Source: Erysipelotrichaceae bacterium
GTDB lineage: Bacteria > Bacillota_I > Bacilli_A > Erysipelotrichales > Erysipelotrichaceae
NCBI GenBank assembly: GCA_017561055.1
Contig: JAFZDT010000063.1
Location: forward strand, 1 to 50,213
DNA length: 50,213 nt
Direction: 5' to 3'
Shown here: piece after piece, positions 33,791-43,399 of the stretch
Position numbering within the stretch: the stretch's first letter is position 1
Layout: every line of letters starts with the position of its first letter
Translations under genes and position numbers: made by a program
Notes under the pieces: model-generated
What the model saw: only the letters and a program-made list of their open reading frames with translations
Told to the model about the DNA's origin: nothing
The model's database searches: none

Positions 33791-34381
33791 TTATCGTAAC
33801 GTTTTATTCAACCATTCTTCCATATTACTTTCGATAACTCTAGCTGGAATTCCAACAACTGTTGTATATGGTAAAACATCTTTAGTTACCACACTACCCG
33901 CACCAATAATTGCACCCTTACCCACAACTACTCCACTTAATACTGTCGCATTAGCACCTATCAATACATCATCCTCAATCGTAACACCAACCTCCTCAAC
34001 AGGCTCCAAACAACCCGCAATCACCGCATTAGCACCAATATGACACCTTTTACCAATACAAGCACCAGAACCAATTACCGCTCCCATATCAATCATTGTA
34101 TCTTCATCTATACTTGCTCCAATATTAATAATACACCCCATCATCAAAACACACCGCTTACCAATATATGTTTCTTCTCGCACATAACAACCCGGTTCCA
34201 CTCGTACACTCTCATCAAAAACTTGTAACATTTTAATTTTCGAATTTTGATAACATCGTTCGACATATGCATTTGCTAAAGTAGAATCATATTCATTTTT
34301 TAGTATTACCCGTTCACCATCATACACTTTCCATAACGACTTTTTATTTCTTGTCATAAACAACGATTGCCATTCTTTCAT
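33791..34381 (-). CDS. DapH-like tetrahydrodipicolinate N-acetyltransferase
   Basis: The 196-residue left-handed beta-helix acyltransferase has hexapeptide repeats and the DapH signature GCIINIGASIDEDTMIDMGAV, then GSGACIGKRCHIGANAVIAG. The N-terminal region is shorter and more divergent than in typical DapH (about 235 aa). DapH acetylates tetrahydrodipicolinate in the acetylase lysine/DAP route. Its head-to-head neighbour is an M20 deacetylase that could act later in that route. The ATG at 34381 follows GGGAGG. Confidence 0.82.
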   Translation of the reverse strand: MKEWQSLFMTRNKKSLWKVYDGERVILKNEYDSTLANAYVERCYQNSKIKMLQVFDESVRVEPGCYVREETYIGKRCVLMMGCIINIGASIDEDTMIDMGAVIGSGACIGKRCHIGANAVIAGCLEPVEEVGVTIEDDVLIGANATVLSGVVVGKGAIIGAGSVVTKDVLPYTTVVGIPARVIESNMEEWLNKTLR

Positions 34382-34422
34382 AGTTATCCTCCCATACAAA
34401 GTATTCAGAAAGGAATTTGCCT

Positions 34423-35475
34423 ATGCAAAAAACACTAACCTATCATTACCAAAATCTACACCAAATACCAGAACTAGATAACCAACTTCCTAAAACCCAA
34501 GAATATATATTGTCACATTTACCAGATTGTGAAATCACAATCATCGAAAACGGTGGAATATTAGCTTACTATCACAAAAAACAAGAAACAACCATAGCTT
34601 TACGCTGTGAAATGGATGCGCTACCCATACAAGAACAAACCAATCTCCCCTATCAATCCACCCATACAAATTGTATGCATGCCTGTGCACATGATGCTCA
34701 TATGGCCATTCTATTAACACTTGCACAACAAATTCCTTATATAGAAAGCACAAGTAACATTTTATTCATCTTCGAATATGCTGAAGAAACCTATGGAGGT
34801 GCTAAATACATTATTCAACATCCCAAATACCAAGATTATAATATTCATTCTATCTATGGATTACACATATGGCCAAACCTTCCAAAGAAAATCATAACCA
34901 GTCAACACCTAATGGCCACATCATGTGAAGTGATGATTACCATACACGGTACATCCTCACATATCGCAAATATTGATAATCAAATGGACGCTAACGAAAT
35001 TGCTTGTCATTTCCTAAAACAAGCTTCCATTCAACAAAAAAATTTCATCATTCGTTTTGGTATTATAAAAGGAGGCACTGCCCCCAACATCATATCCAAT
35101 CAAACCACTTTACACGGTTCCATACGTGCTTTAACCATAGAACACCTAGAATTTGCTAAAAAATATTTATGGCAACTTTCCACCCTATATATGATGCGCT
35201 ACTCCAACATCATTGAAATTAACTTTACAGAAGGCTATCCACCACTCATTAATACCTTAGAACTCGTACCTCCAAATATAGATATCCTTCCGCTATCCTA
35301 CTTTACAGCTGAAAGCTTTGGATACTATCTACAAAATAAAAAAGGACTATATGTATTACTTGGAACTGCACAAGATATCTCTTTGCATTCCCCACAATTC
35401 ATAGTCCCTTTAGACATTCTTTCTATTGGTTATCAATACTTTTTACAGCTTATCAAGGCTGAGGTTGCCCTGTAA
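34423..35475 (+). CDS. M20-family amidohydrolase, candidate N-acetyl-diaminopimelate deacetylase
   Basis: The 350-residue enzyme has the M20D metal-binding HACAHDAHMA (87-96; usually HACGHD), the EEtyGGAKY segment (Glu121/122) and a dimerisation domain. Next to a DapH-like gene, it is a good candidate for the DapL-type deacetylase that releases meso-DAP. Hippurate hydrolase-like activity is the alternative. Only 41 bases separate it from the DapH start. Codons are unusually C-rich for this window. It overlaps the convergent GNAT gene by 23 bases. Confidence 0.82.
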   Translation: MQKTLTYHYQNLHQIPELDNQLPKTQEYILSHLPDCEITIIENGGILAYYHKKQETTIALRCEMDALPIQEQTNLPYQSTHTNCMHACAHDAHMAILLTLAQQIPYIESTSNILFIFEYAEETYGGAKYIIQHPKYQDYNIHSIYGLHIWPNLPKKIITSQHLMATSCEVMITIHGTSSHIANIDNQMDANEIACHFLKQASIQQKNFIIRFGIIKGGTAPNIISNQTTLHGSIRALTIEHLEFAKKYLWQLSTLYMMRYSNIIEINFTEGYPPLINTLELVPPNIDILPLSYFTAESFGYYLQNKKGLYVLLGTAQDISLHSPQFIVPLDILSIGYQYFLQLIKAEVAL

Positions 35476-35893
35476 TATACCAATAATACGTTTCCTTAAA
35501 TTCTGGATGATTATAACCACCCAAACTTTCATATAACTTACGAGCAGGCGCAAAACTAGTCCCCGTCAACAAGAACACATAATGCAACTTTTCTTGTTTC
35601 GCATACTCTAACATATGCGTAACTAATTTTCTAGCAATCCCTTGTCTACGATATTCTTCCAACACAAATAAATGATAGATTTGTAAAATATCACTACCAT
35701 TATCCATTCTAGGCAAACGATATGCTAAACAATAGCCAACCGCTTTACCTTGATCCATACAAACATAAGTAATCGTTGCAGGATGTTGAATAAAAGCCAA
35801 CGCTTTTTCTTCTTCAATTTCTTGATGTCTAAATACTTCAACAATCGATTGTAAACACTCTACATTTTGTTCATGTATTTCAATATATTCCAT
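35453..35893 (-). CDS. GNAT-family N-acetyltransferase
   Basis: The 146-residue GNAT has the acetyl-CoA loop EEYRRQGIARKLVTHML and a C-terminal PARKLYESLGGY. The acceptor substrate is unknown. The start is 12 bases after the RluA gene with AAGGGAG. Its 3' end overlaps the convergent M20 gene. Confidence 0.88.
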   Translation of the reverse strand: MEYIEIHEQNVECLQSIVEVFRHQEIEEEKALAFIQHPATITYVCMDQGKAVGYCLAYRLPRMDNGSDILQIYHLFVLEEYRRQGIARKLVTHMLEYAKQEKLHYVFLLTGTSFAPARKLYESLGGYNHPEFKETYYWYITGQPQP

Positions 35894-35904
35894 AAGCTCC
35901 CTTT

Positions 35905-36771
35905 CTAGAAAGCACAAGGTATAGCCACCTGAACTCTTTCATTTGTAAGTGGATGATCAAATACCACTTTGTATGCTTGTAATCCCATTTCTAAATGATC
36001 ATAATCCTCACCATACAATACATCCGCCACAATTGGATGTCCAATATGTGCTAAATGCACACGAATTTGATGAGTTCTACCAGTATCCAATACACATTCC
36101 AATAAAGTAAATTTCTTTTGATTACGCACAACTTTATAATGTGTTAATGCATATTTACCCGTTTTAGATACTCTAAACTTTTTCGCATCATGACGATCTC
36201 TACCAATAGGAGCCTCAATCTTACCATCTTGTTCAACAATACCTTCAACAAACGCATAATAATGACGCTTAATTTTCTTTTCTTTCAACATTTTATCTAA
36301 CAAAGGTTGGAAGAAACTGCATTTAGAAAAGATAACTAAACCTGTAGTATCCGTATCCAAACGATGAATTGGACGAACACTAGTCATAATACCCTTTTCT
36401 TGATAGTAATTCGCCACAAGATTTGCTAAAGTACCACCCTTTTCTTTACTATCCGGATGCACCATAATACCTCTAGGCTTATTTACAACCAACAACAAAT
36501 CATCTTCATATACAACTTCAAGATCACCTTTTTCCGCGATAAAATCAATTTCTTGAGGCTCAAACGCCTTAATTTGAATCGTATCGCCCTCTTTCATTAA
36601 AGTATCTTTATTCACCACTCTACGATTCAATAAAATCTTTTTATCACGCATAAATTCTTCTTGTACACTTTCAGAAACCCCAAAAGCATCCAACAATTCC
36701 TTCATACGATATAAGTGATACTTCTTATCACACAACAATAATAGCCACTCTTTTTGTCTTACATATTTCAT
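35905..36771 (-). CDS. RluA-family 23S rRNA pseudouridine synthase
   Basis: The 288-residue protein has a short N-terminal S4-like region and catalytic HRLDTDTTG (Asp139). Conserved RTHQIRVHLAHIGHPIVAD follows. It isomerises uridines in 23S rRNA; RluD-like specificity is plausible but unproven. The start codon is only 3 bases after the YitT-like gene stop, with weak ribosome site, so translation is probably coupled. Confidence 0.92.
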   Translation of the reverse strand: MKYVRQKEWLLLLCDKKYHLYRMKELLDAFGVSESVQEEFMRDKKILLNRRVVNKDTLMKEGDTIQIKAFEPQEIDFIAEKGDLEVVYEDDLLLVVNKPRGIMVHPDSKEKGGTLANLVANYYQEKGIMTSVRPIHRLDTDTTGLVIFSKCSFFQPLLDKMLKEKKIKRHYYAFVEGIVEQDGKIEAPIGRDRHDAKKFRVSKTGKYALTHYKVVRNQKKFTLLECVLDTGRTHQIRVHLAHIGHPIVADVLYGEDYDHLEMGLQAYKVVFDHPLTNERVQVAIPCAF

Positions 36772-36774
36772 ACA

Positions 36775-37632
36775 CTAATCCAACGGTTTTTGGTAATAGT
36801 TACCAACAATCCTTTCTGTTTTTGAGATATTAATAAATACTTTAGGATCCACTTGACGAATCGCCTTAACAACTTCTTGTAATTGATACGCATTAATTGT
36901 CATATACAACAATTTCTTATCTAATTTAGAATAAGCACCCTTACCCTCTAAAACCGTAATACCATGACGCACTGTTTTAAAAATCGCTTCACTAACCATA
37001 TCCGCATCTTCCGTAACAATCATCAAAGTAACCAATTTATAACGATTATGGAACGTATTCACCACTTGCGTAGAACAGAATTGATAAACAATAGAATATA
37101 AAGCCGTATTCCAACCATATAAATATCCAGCAATCAACAAGATACACATATTACAAGCCATTACATAATTCCAAGTAGAAATATTAAATTTATTACCAAA
37201 ATAGATAGCCAAGAAATCCGTTCCACCACTACTAGCATTTTGACGCAATGCAATAGAAATACCAGCACCGCCCAAAATACCACCAAACACCGCAATCAAT
37301 AACATATCTTCAGTTAAAGGGAAACTTGGTAATACTTCCACAAAGAAACTAACCAACACAAATTGAATAATTGAAAAAATAGTAAAACGACGACCCACAT
37401 AATTAAAAACCAAGAAAGTAGGCAAAGCATTTAAAATAAAATAGATAATACTGAAACTAATAGATATTCCCGTAAATTGATATAACACTTGTGATAACAA
37501 ACGAGACAACCCAGAAAAACCTCCTGGATACAAGTTTCCAGCTTCAACAAAAGCCTTCATCGCAAGAGCATACACAAATGCCGAAACAACTATCATAAAA
37601 AATGTCTTTATATCTTTTTTCGTAATCTTCAT
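36775..37632 (-). CDS. YitT-family membrane protein (DUF161/DUF2179)
   Basis: The 285-residue protein has five or six helices in the first two thirds (FVYALAMKAFVEAGNLYPGGFSG and GGTDFLAIYF are typical) and a soluble C-terminal DUF2179 domain (about 205-285). Function is unknown; transport has been proposed. It lies between trkH and the RluA gene in a compact run. Confidence 0.9.
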   Translation of the reverse strand: MKITKKDIKTFFMIVVSAFVYALAMKAFVEAGNLYPGGFSGLSRLLSQVLYQFTGISISFSIIYFILNALPTFLVFNYVGRRFTIFSIIQFVLVSFFVEVLPSFPLTEDMLLIAVFGGILGGAGISIALRQNASSGGTDFLAIYFGNKFNISTWNYVMACNMCILLIAGYLYGWNTALYSIVYQFCSTQVVNTFHNRYKLVTLMIVTEDADMVSEAIFKTVRHGITVLEGKGAYSKLDKKLLYMTINAYQLQEVVKAIRQVDPKVFINISKTERIVGNYYQKPLD

Positions 37633-37643
37633 AAGTTACCCCT

Positions 37644-39086
37644 CTACTTACCAAACTTATATAATGCTGGTGAAAATAACAACAACATTGGGAAAATTTC
37701 CAACCTTCCTAATAACATAATTAAAGACAATACCGTTTTCGCAAAATTCGAAAATCCAGAGAAATTACATATTGGACCCACCATACCAAAACCAGGACCA
37801 ACATTATTGATACAAGTAATTACTGCAGTCAATGATGTTTCAAACGATACACCATCCAAAGACACAAGCAACGTACCCACAACAAGTAATACTACATATA
37901 CCATCATAAAACTATACACATCACGTGTTACATCTTCTTCAACCGCTTTACCATCCATCGTTACCACATGCACACTTCTTGGATTCAACATTCTAGAAAT
38001 ATCACGAGTCATTTGTTTAAACATCAATATCAATCTAGAAACCTTAATTCCACCACCTGTAGAACCACCACAAGCACCACAGAACATCAATAATAAGATA
38101 ATATTACGACTAAAAGCCGGCCACAACTCATAATTGGTAATTACAAAACCAGTTGTAGAAATTGTAGACGCAACTGTAAATGAAGTCACATGTAACGCAT
38201 CCCAAAAACCATTAAACATGTGCCAACTATTCCACATAAGTAAAGCAATTGCCCCAATAATAACCACAAAATACCAACGAATTTCTTCAGAAATTATTTG
38301 TTTCCATTGTTTTAAGTATAAAAAGAAATAGAAATTAAAGTTTACACCAAACAAAATCATAAAGATTGTACAAACAACATCCACACCAACACTATGATAA
38401 TAAGCAACACTCTCATTATAAATCATAAAGCCACCAGTACCCGCAGTAGCCATTGTCGTTGTAATCGCATCAAATAAAGGCAAACGACAACACAATAAAC
38501 AAATTAACATAATGATAGATAATACCACATACGTAATTACCGAAATCTTCATGTTATCACGCAACTTAGGTTTTAATTTACCAACAGAAGGCCCTGGCAT
38601 TTCCGCTTTTAACATATAAATATTTCTTTGATCCGCCAATGGAATCAAAGCCACCATAAATACCAGAATACCCAATCCACCAATAAAATGCGTTTCTGCA
38701 CGCCAAAACAAAATAGACTTAGGCAAAGAATCAATTTCATTTAAAATTGAAGCACCCGTAGTTGTAAAACCAGATGCTGATTCAAAAATACAATCAAAGA
38801 AATTAGGAATCGCACCACTAAAATAAAATGGTAACGCTCCAATAATTGTAATCAACAACCAACTTAAACCTACAACTAAAAAACCTGATTTCGTTGAATG
38901 CTTCGCATCCGTATCCTTAAACAACGAAAACACATAAGATATAATCATCAAAGACACAACAATAGCCAAAAACACCTTAGCTTCCGCCTCAGCATATATC
39001 AATCCAATAATCAATGGAAATACCAACGTAACAGCAGTCACCATCAATACCGATGATAAGACTTTTAATATCTGATTCCTACTCAT
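37644..39086 (-). CDS. trkH: Potassium uptake protein TrkH/KtrB
   Basis: The 480-residue, multi-helix channel has four pore loops with filter-like segments (SGFTTTGASI, AGTGGF, STISTTGFV, NVGPGF). It passes K+ across the membrane and needs the TrkA ring that is encoded 8 bases upstream. The ATG follows a GTAGGTAG site. About two-thirds of its C-terminus, including GGCSTGGGIKVSR-like GACGGSTGGG, matches the family. Confidence 0.94.
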   Translation of the reverse strand: MSRNQILKVLSSVLMVTAVTLVFPLIIGLIYAEAEAKVFLAIVVSLMIISYVFSLFKDTDAKHSTKSGFLVVGLSWLLITIIGALPFYFSGAIPNFFDCIFESASGFTTTGASILNEIDSLPKSILFWRAETHFIGGLGILVFMVALIPLADQRNIYMLKAEMPGPSVGKLKPKLRDNMKISVITYVVLSIIMLICLLCCRLPLFDAITTTMATAGTGGFMIYNESVAYYHSVGVDVVCTIFMILFGVNFNFYFFLYLKQWKQIISEEIRWYFVVIIGAIALLMWNSWHMFNGFWDALHVTSFTVASTISTTGFVITNYELWPAFSRNIILLLMFCGACGGSTGGGIKVSRLILMFKQMTRDISRMLNPRSVHVVTMDGKAVEEDVTRDVYSFMMVYVVLLVVGTLLVSLDGVSFETSLTAVITCINNVGPGFGMVGPICNFSGFSNFAKTVLSLIMLLGRLEIFPMLLLFSPALYKFGK

Positions 39087-39093
39087 ACGCTAC

Positions 39094-40452
39094 CTACTTC
39101 GCAAAGATGTCTGAAACATCTTGTAATCCTTCTTGTGTAGTAACCACAATGATATGGTCATCCGTTAAGATAACATCATTCCCCTTAGGATAAATAATCT
39201 CACCATTACGAACAATACAACCAACCAATAAATTCTTCTTAAACTTTAAATTCATCAACGGAATATTAATAAACGGCATATTACGCTTAACTACAAATTC
39301 CAACGCTTCAACCTTACCAGAGACAATTTTACTCATTGCCTCAACATTAGAACCAAAACTATTTTGCATAGCACGTACATAAGACACAATCTTATTCGCC
39401 GTAACATCCTTCGGAGAAATATACGTATCAATACCCAAAGTATACAACGTTGAATTCTCACGAATATGATGCACCTTAGTAATTACTTTTTTAACTTTAG
39501 CTTGTAATGCATTTAAGGCCAAAATGATATTTTCTTCATCAATACCCGTCAACGCCACAAACGCATCCATTTCCTTAAATCCTTCTTCATCTAAAATATC
39601 AGAATCCGTACCATCACCCTCAAGCACCATCACTTTTGGTAAGGCCAACGCAAGCTCTTTACAACGTTCTTCATTCATTTCAATAATCTTAACTTGCATC
39701 TTCGTTTTACTTAAATCCATACCTAAATAGTAAGAAATCTTCCCACCACCAACAATCATGACTTTTTGAACAGGACGAGGCAATGTTCCAACATTTTCAA
39801 TAAAATGTTCTACATCCGCTAACTTACCAATGATATGAATACGATCATTTGCTTGCAAAACAAAATCCCCTGCAGGAATTGTAACTTCACCATTACGATC
39901 TACCGCACAAACTAAGATATTTGAACGGAATCGTTTTCTTAAATCTTTCAACGCACATCCAACCAACGGACTTTTTTCTTCTACTTTTCCTTCCACAATA
40001 TCTACTTTTCCAGCACAAAAACTTTCCATATGAATCGCAGATGGGAAACGCAAAATTTTAGATATTTCACGAGCAGCTTCAAGCTCAGGATTGATATGCA
40101 TACTCAACCCCAACTCGTTACGATACAAATACAAATCTTTTGCATATTGAGGGTTTCTTACACGCGCAATCGTATTAGTAGCACCAAGTTTCTTAGCAAT
40201 TAAACAACACAATAAGTTCGCTTCATCACTACTAGTAACCGCAATACACAAATCCGCACTCTCAACACCAGCTTCAACCAATGTATCCGCACTAGTTCCG
40301 TTACCTAATAATGTCATAACATCCAATGTGTCACGCATTTTAGACAACACCTTCGCATTTTGTTCAACGACAATAATGTCATGCTTTTCTTTTGCTAAAG
40401 CAATCGCAATACTTCTACCAACTTTTCCTTGTCCTACAATAATTATTTTCAT
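39094..40452 (-). CDS. trkA: Trk system regulatory protein TrkA
   Basis: The 452-residue cytoplasmic protein has two RCK repeats. Each has a Rossmann NAD-binding domain (MKIIIVGQGKVGRSIAIAL at 1; VMIVGGGKISYYLG in the second) and a TrkA-C domain. It gates TrkH in response to nucleotides. The ATG at 40452 follows GAGGTATTTTAT; a longer in-frame start at 40476 is not supported. Confidence 0.95.
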   Translation of the reverse strand: MKIIIVGQGKVGRSIAIALAKEKHDIIVVEQNAKVLSKMRDTLDVMTLLGNGTSADTLVEAGVESADLCIAVTSSDEANLLCCLIAKKLGATNTIARVRNPQYAKDLYLYRNELGLSMHINPELEAAREISKILRFPSAIHMESFCAGKVDIVEGKVEEKSPLVGCALKDLRKRFRSNILVCAVDRNGEVTIPAGDFVLQANDRIHIIGKLADVEHFIENVGTLPRPVQKVMIVGGGKISYYLGMDLSKTKMQVKIIEMNEERCKELALALPKVMVLEGDGTDSDILDEEGFKEMDAFVALTGIDEENIILALNALQAKVKKVITKVHHIRENSTLYTLGIDTYISPKDVTANKIVSYVRAMQNSFGSNVEAMSKIVSGKVEALEFVVKRNMPFINIPLMNLKFKKNLLVGCIVRNGEIIYPKGNDVILTDDHIIVVTTQEGLQDVSDIFAK

Positions 40453-40513
40453 ATAAAATACCTCATAAATACGCAATTTTATTATAACTCGATTTATAAT
40501 TAAGTAAAGATAA

Positions 40514-40975
40514 CTACAAAGAACAACTTACAGATTTTTCATACTTTTTATAATACAAATCAAAGACAATTTGTCTTCTATCCGTTGTTTTCACATCATT
40601 TTCAACATCAGACAGCGATATCTTCGTAAAATCCACCACCCTATACGGATTGATAATTCCATTCGTCGCATAATAAGGAGCCAACGAAGAATACCCTTCG
40701 CCCATATATCCACGAAATACATAATCATCCATCAAATCATAAAAAACTTGTTCAACATCCACACCAATACTTTCATAATACGAAAAAGGAAGATATTCAT
40801 ACTCAATCAACTTCACCAACAAACCTTCCCTAACAAAATACACCCTCTCTACATATTTATCTTCATATTTCACATCCACATCTCTACAACGAATATATTC
40901 ATCCATCCGCTCATACACCGGCTCTTGCAAAGCAAACCCCAACACCATCAACATCACAAATAATGATTTCTTCAT
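40514..40975 (-). CDS. Secreted protein of the LytTR locus (paralogue of 42868-43380)
   Basis: The 153-residue protein has an N-terminal signal (MKKSLFVMLMVLGFALQ). The mature part is Tyr/Asp/Val-rich and includes a SLAPYYATNGIINPYRVVDF segment. That aligns with MPYYELDRIVYPYYILDYTD of the product at 42868-43380, so the two appear to be diverged paralogues. No family is recognised. The start follows AGGAGTTATGT. It is downstream of the disrupted kinase gene. Confidence 0.7.
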   Translation of the reverse strand: MKKSLFVMLMVLGFALQEPVYERMDEYIRCRDVDVKYEDKYVERVYFVREGLLVKLIEYEYLPFSYYESIGVDVEQVFYDLMDDYVFRGYMGEGYSSLAPYYATNGIINPYRVVDFTKISLSDVENDVKTTDRRQIVFDLYYKKYEKSVSCSL

Positions 40976-40984
40976 ACATAACTC

Positions 40985-41197
40985 CTATAAAACAAATGTT
41001 AGCTCACAAAACCCATCTACAAAGCGTCGACTATACACATTTTCAAAAGGAACATCTACATCATATTCATCATTACAAGAAAACACACATTTCAAAACAT
41101 CAACATTATATAAATGATAACTAGAAAACATCATACTTCGCATACCATTAACACTTGTACAAGCCGCAATTCCATACTCAACCAACTTAGTAAATAG
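40985..41197 (-). pseudogene. C-terminal fragment of the LytTR-locus sensor kinase
   Basis: This segment is in the same frame as the kinase ORF, directly after its TAA. Read through, it gives LFTKLVEYGIAACTSV, which has the spacing of a GHKL N-box (L-x-x-L-x-x-x-I-x-A-C) though the Asn is replaced. It then runs 60 residues to TAG and lacks Gly-rich ATP-lid boxes. A TTG at 41185 could restart it, but no ribosome site is evident. It is most likely the detached end of a degraded kinase. Confidence 0.6.
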
Positions 41198-42106
41198 TTA
41201 CTCACAAAAAGAAGAATGCCAAATTTGCATATCACTATGCACCTCAATCTGCCATTCCCCTAATTTCTTTTGATATTTCACCAACACACTACGCAACGGT
41301 ATACAATCCGTTTGTGTATTATAAAACTGTTGAAACAAAACACAACACAATTCATCCAAACCCGCATGCAATTCACTATCATCATTTTTTAATTTAAATA
41401 TCTTACGCGTAACTTCATGTAAAAAACTACAATTCGATGCATACAAATCATGCAAAGAATGATATTTGTCATCCAAGAAAGCATACTCCTGTTTCAACAT
41501 ATATAACTCCACCATTTGTCGATACAAAAACAAAACAATAAGATTCGCAAAAAAGATACCAGCCAACGCAACAATCACCAACTCATCAAATACAAACATC
41601 AAAAACAAATCTTTCATATTCAAAAACAACACAAGACTACACACAGGCAATACACACACCATCCACATATGCTTCATCCAACACTTCTTCTTATACACAT
41701 AAAGCATTTGATACGCCATATACAACAAGATAAACAACATCAAAAATGTAACACACAAAAGCAACGTATATAACCCCGTCCCATAATCATACATACGTAA
41801 ACCTTCCAACTGATAAAACACACTTGCACAAAGCCATTCACACAAACTTATACAACCAAAATACACACACAATACCAACATTTGAAACTGCTTATCTGCT
41901 ATATACTTACTACACACATACCAAGTACATACCACAATAACAAGCAACACTCTCAACCACACAAAACCACAATAACTACTAACACATAACATTACAAATA
42001 CAAGAATTTCATGAACATAATGATGATATTTTCTTGACATCAGCCCATGAGCGAACCACCACAAACAGATAACCATCAATAAGTTACACAACAAAATATT
42101 AATCAT
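41198..42106 (-). CDS. Membrane sensor of a LytTR two-component pair, truncated by in-frame TAA
   Basis: The 302-residue protein has about six N-terminal membrane helices (Cys/Trp/Tyr-rich, AgrC/ComD-like). A linker helix and a dimerisation region (SFLHEVTRKIFKLKND) hold the only plausible phosphoacceptor His. The reading frame stops at TAA (41200-41198) just where a GHKL ATPase domain should begin. As it stands, it has no ATP-binding domain. It overlaps the response regulator stop by 4 bases. It could be a pseudogene or a degenerate sensor acting without kinase activity. Confidence 0.75.
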   Translation of the reverse strand: MINILLCNLLMVICLWWFAHGLMSRKYHHYVHEILVFVMLCVSSYCGFVWLRVLLVIVVCTWYVCSKYIADKQFQMLVLCVYFGCISLCEWLCASVFYQLEGLRMYDYGTGLYTLLLCVTFLMLFILLYMAYQMLYVYKKKCWMKHMWMVCVLPVCSLVLFLNMKDLFLMFVFDELVIVALAGIFFANLIVLFLYRQMVELYMLKQEYAFLDDKYHSLHDLYASNCSFLHEVTRKIFKLKNDDSELHAGLDELCCVLFQQFYNTQTDCIPLRSVLVKYQKKLGEWQIEVHSDMQIWHSSFCE

Positions 42107-42804
42107 AAAATCCTCCGCAACAATTCAAAATACACACCATCTATTTCTTTACGGAAATTACGTGACAATGGTATATCCACACCTTTATGCAAATGCACAT
42201 TCCAATCATCATAGTCCGAAACATATTTCATATTCACCAAATACGATTTATACGTTTGTACAAACAAATGATCTTGCAACAATTCCTTCCAATGCTTCAA
42301 AGAATCAAAACGACTCAACACCCTTCCATCACTCATATACAACCAAATTTTACGATTATAATACTGCACATACATAATATCTTTATAATAGATCTTCTTA
42401 GGATACATATCCGTATCCACAAAACCCTCATAAATCTCTAAATAATCCTTCATCAAGGACGCAAACTCCTTCATAAATACATCCCTTTTCAAAGGTTTCA
42501 AAAAATACCGATTCGCACTTGCACGATATCCATCCAAAGCATACTTAGAAAAACGCGTCACAAAACATATCAACAACTCCTTATTCAAACGACGCATCAT
42601 CTCCGCAACCTTAACCCCATTCTCATTCAAACCTTCAATATCCAAAAACACAACATCCGCACGATCCACCTCATCATACATACGATAAGAATGCGTATAT
42701 ACTTTCACCTCGTACTTTATCTTCCTCTCATGAAAAAACTCCCGCAAATAATACTTCAAAAGCTTTACATCATCTTCATTATCTTCATAAATTACAATCC
42801 TCAT
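42103..42804 (-). CDS. LytTR-family response regulator (AgrA/ComE-like)
   Basis: The 233-residue regulator has a receiver domain (acidic IYEDNEDD near the N-terminus, phospho-Asp in VVFLDIEG, Lys in FLKPLKR). A C-terminal LytTR DNA-binding domain (about 130-233) has YVQYYNRKIWLYMSDG and FVQTYKSYLVNMKYV. LytTR proteins bind tandem 9-bp direct repeats with 12-13-bp spacers. Such repeats precede the first secreted gene of this locus. The ATG at 42804 has GGAGG 7 bases upstream. Confidence 0.92.
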   Translation of the reverse strand: MRIVIYEDNEDDVKLLKYYLREFFHERKIKYEVKVYTHSYRMYDEVDRADVVFLDIEGLNENGVKVAEMMRRLNKELLICFVTRFSKYALDGYRASANRYFLKPLKRDVFMKEFASLMKDYLEIYEGFVDTDMYPKKIYYKDIMYVQYYNRKIWLYMSDGRVLSRFDSLKHWKELLQDHLFVQTYKSYLVNMKYVSDYDDWNVHLHKGVDIPLSRNFRKEIDGVYFELLRRIL

Positions 42805-42837
42805 AACCATACCTCCAAGCCAATCATACCATGAGAA

Positions 42838-42859
42838 AAGAAGAGCCTACACTCTTCTT
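42838..42859 (-). terminator. Partial terminator inside the LytTR locus
   Basis: On the minus strand AAGAAGAG-TGTAGG-CTCTTCTT is followed by TTCTC. The T-run is weak, so readthrough into the regulator gene is likely. Confidence 0.65.
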
Positions 42860-42867
42860 TATTTCAT

Positions 42868-43380
42868 CTATTTCTCCAACGTACAAACAAAGCCATCCAA
42901 CACACCATTTTGTTGTATATACTCCCAATACAACTCAAAATCAATGCTCTTACCATCCTCTGTACGCACCTGTGTAGGCACTTCTGTTTCTGTATATTTT
43001 CCTAAATCTGTGTAATCTAATATGTAATACGGATAAACAATCCTGTCTAGTTCATAATATGGCATAATGGCAGTAACATTTGAATCTTCATCAAGTTCTA
43101 ATAAATATGAATCTTGTAACAAATTCATATAATTTTCATATTCTTTTTGCGAGGAAAAAGAGTTACGCATATATTCTCTAACATGGACAATCCGATTTAG
43201 TTTACCATCCATAACTACATAACCAGCAATATAATTACCAGCATACATCTTGCCATCTTGGTCTTTTATAGACATTTCTTTTTTACAAATCCAAGTTTCC
43301 TGTACACTTTCTTGTGGTTTATCATTTGCACTATAAGAAAATAGACAAAACATTATAAGACATACCATTATCAATTTCAC
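42868..43380 (-). CDS. Secreted protein of the LytTR locus
   Basis: The 170-residue protein has a signal sequence (about 1-19, MKLIMVCLIMFCLFSYSAND). The mature part contains the MPYYELDRIVYPYYILDYTD stretch shared with the product at 40514-40975. The start is GTG, about 10 bases after AAGGGAT. It lies 19 bases behind the gene at 43400, with which it should be co-transcribed. It has no known domain. Confidence 0.7.
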   Translation of the reverse strand: MKLIMVCLIMFCLFSYSANDKPQESVQETWICKKEMSIKDQDGKMYAGNYIAGYVVMDGKLNRIVHVREYMRNSFSSQKEYENYMNLLQDSYLLELDEDSNVTAIMPYYELDRIVYPYYILDYTDLGKYTETEVPTQVRTEDGKSIDFELYWEYIQQNGVLDGFVCTLEK

Positions 43381-43399
43381 AGATTATCATCCCTTTTTA

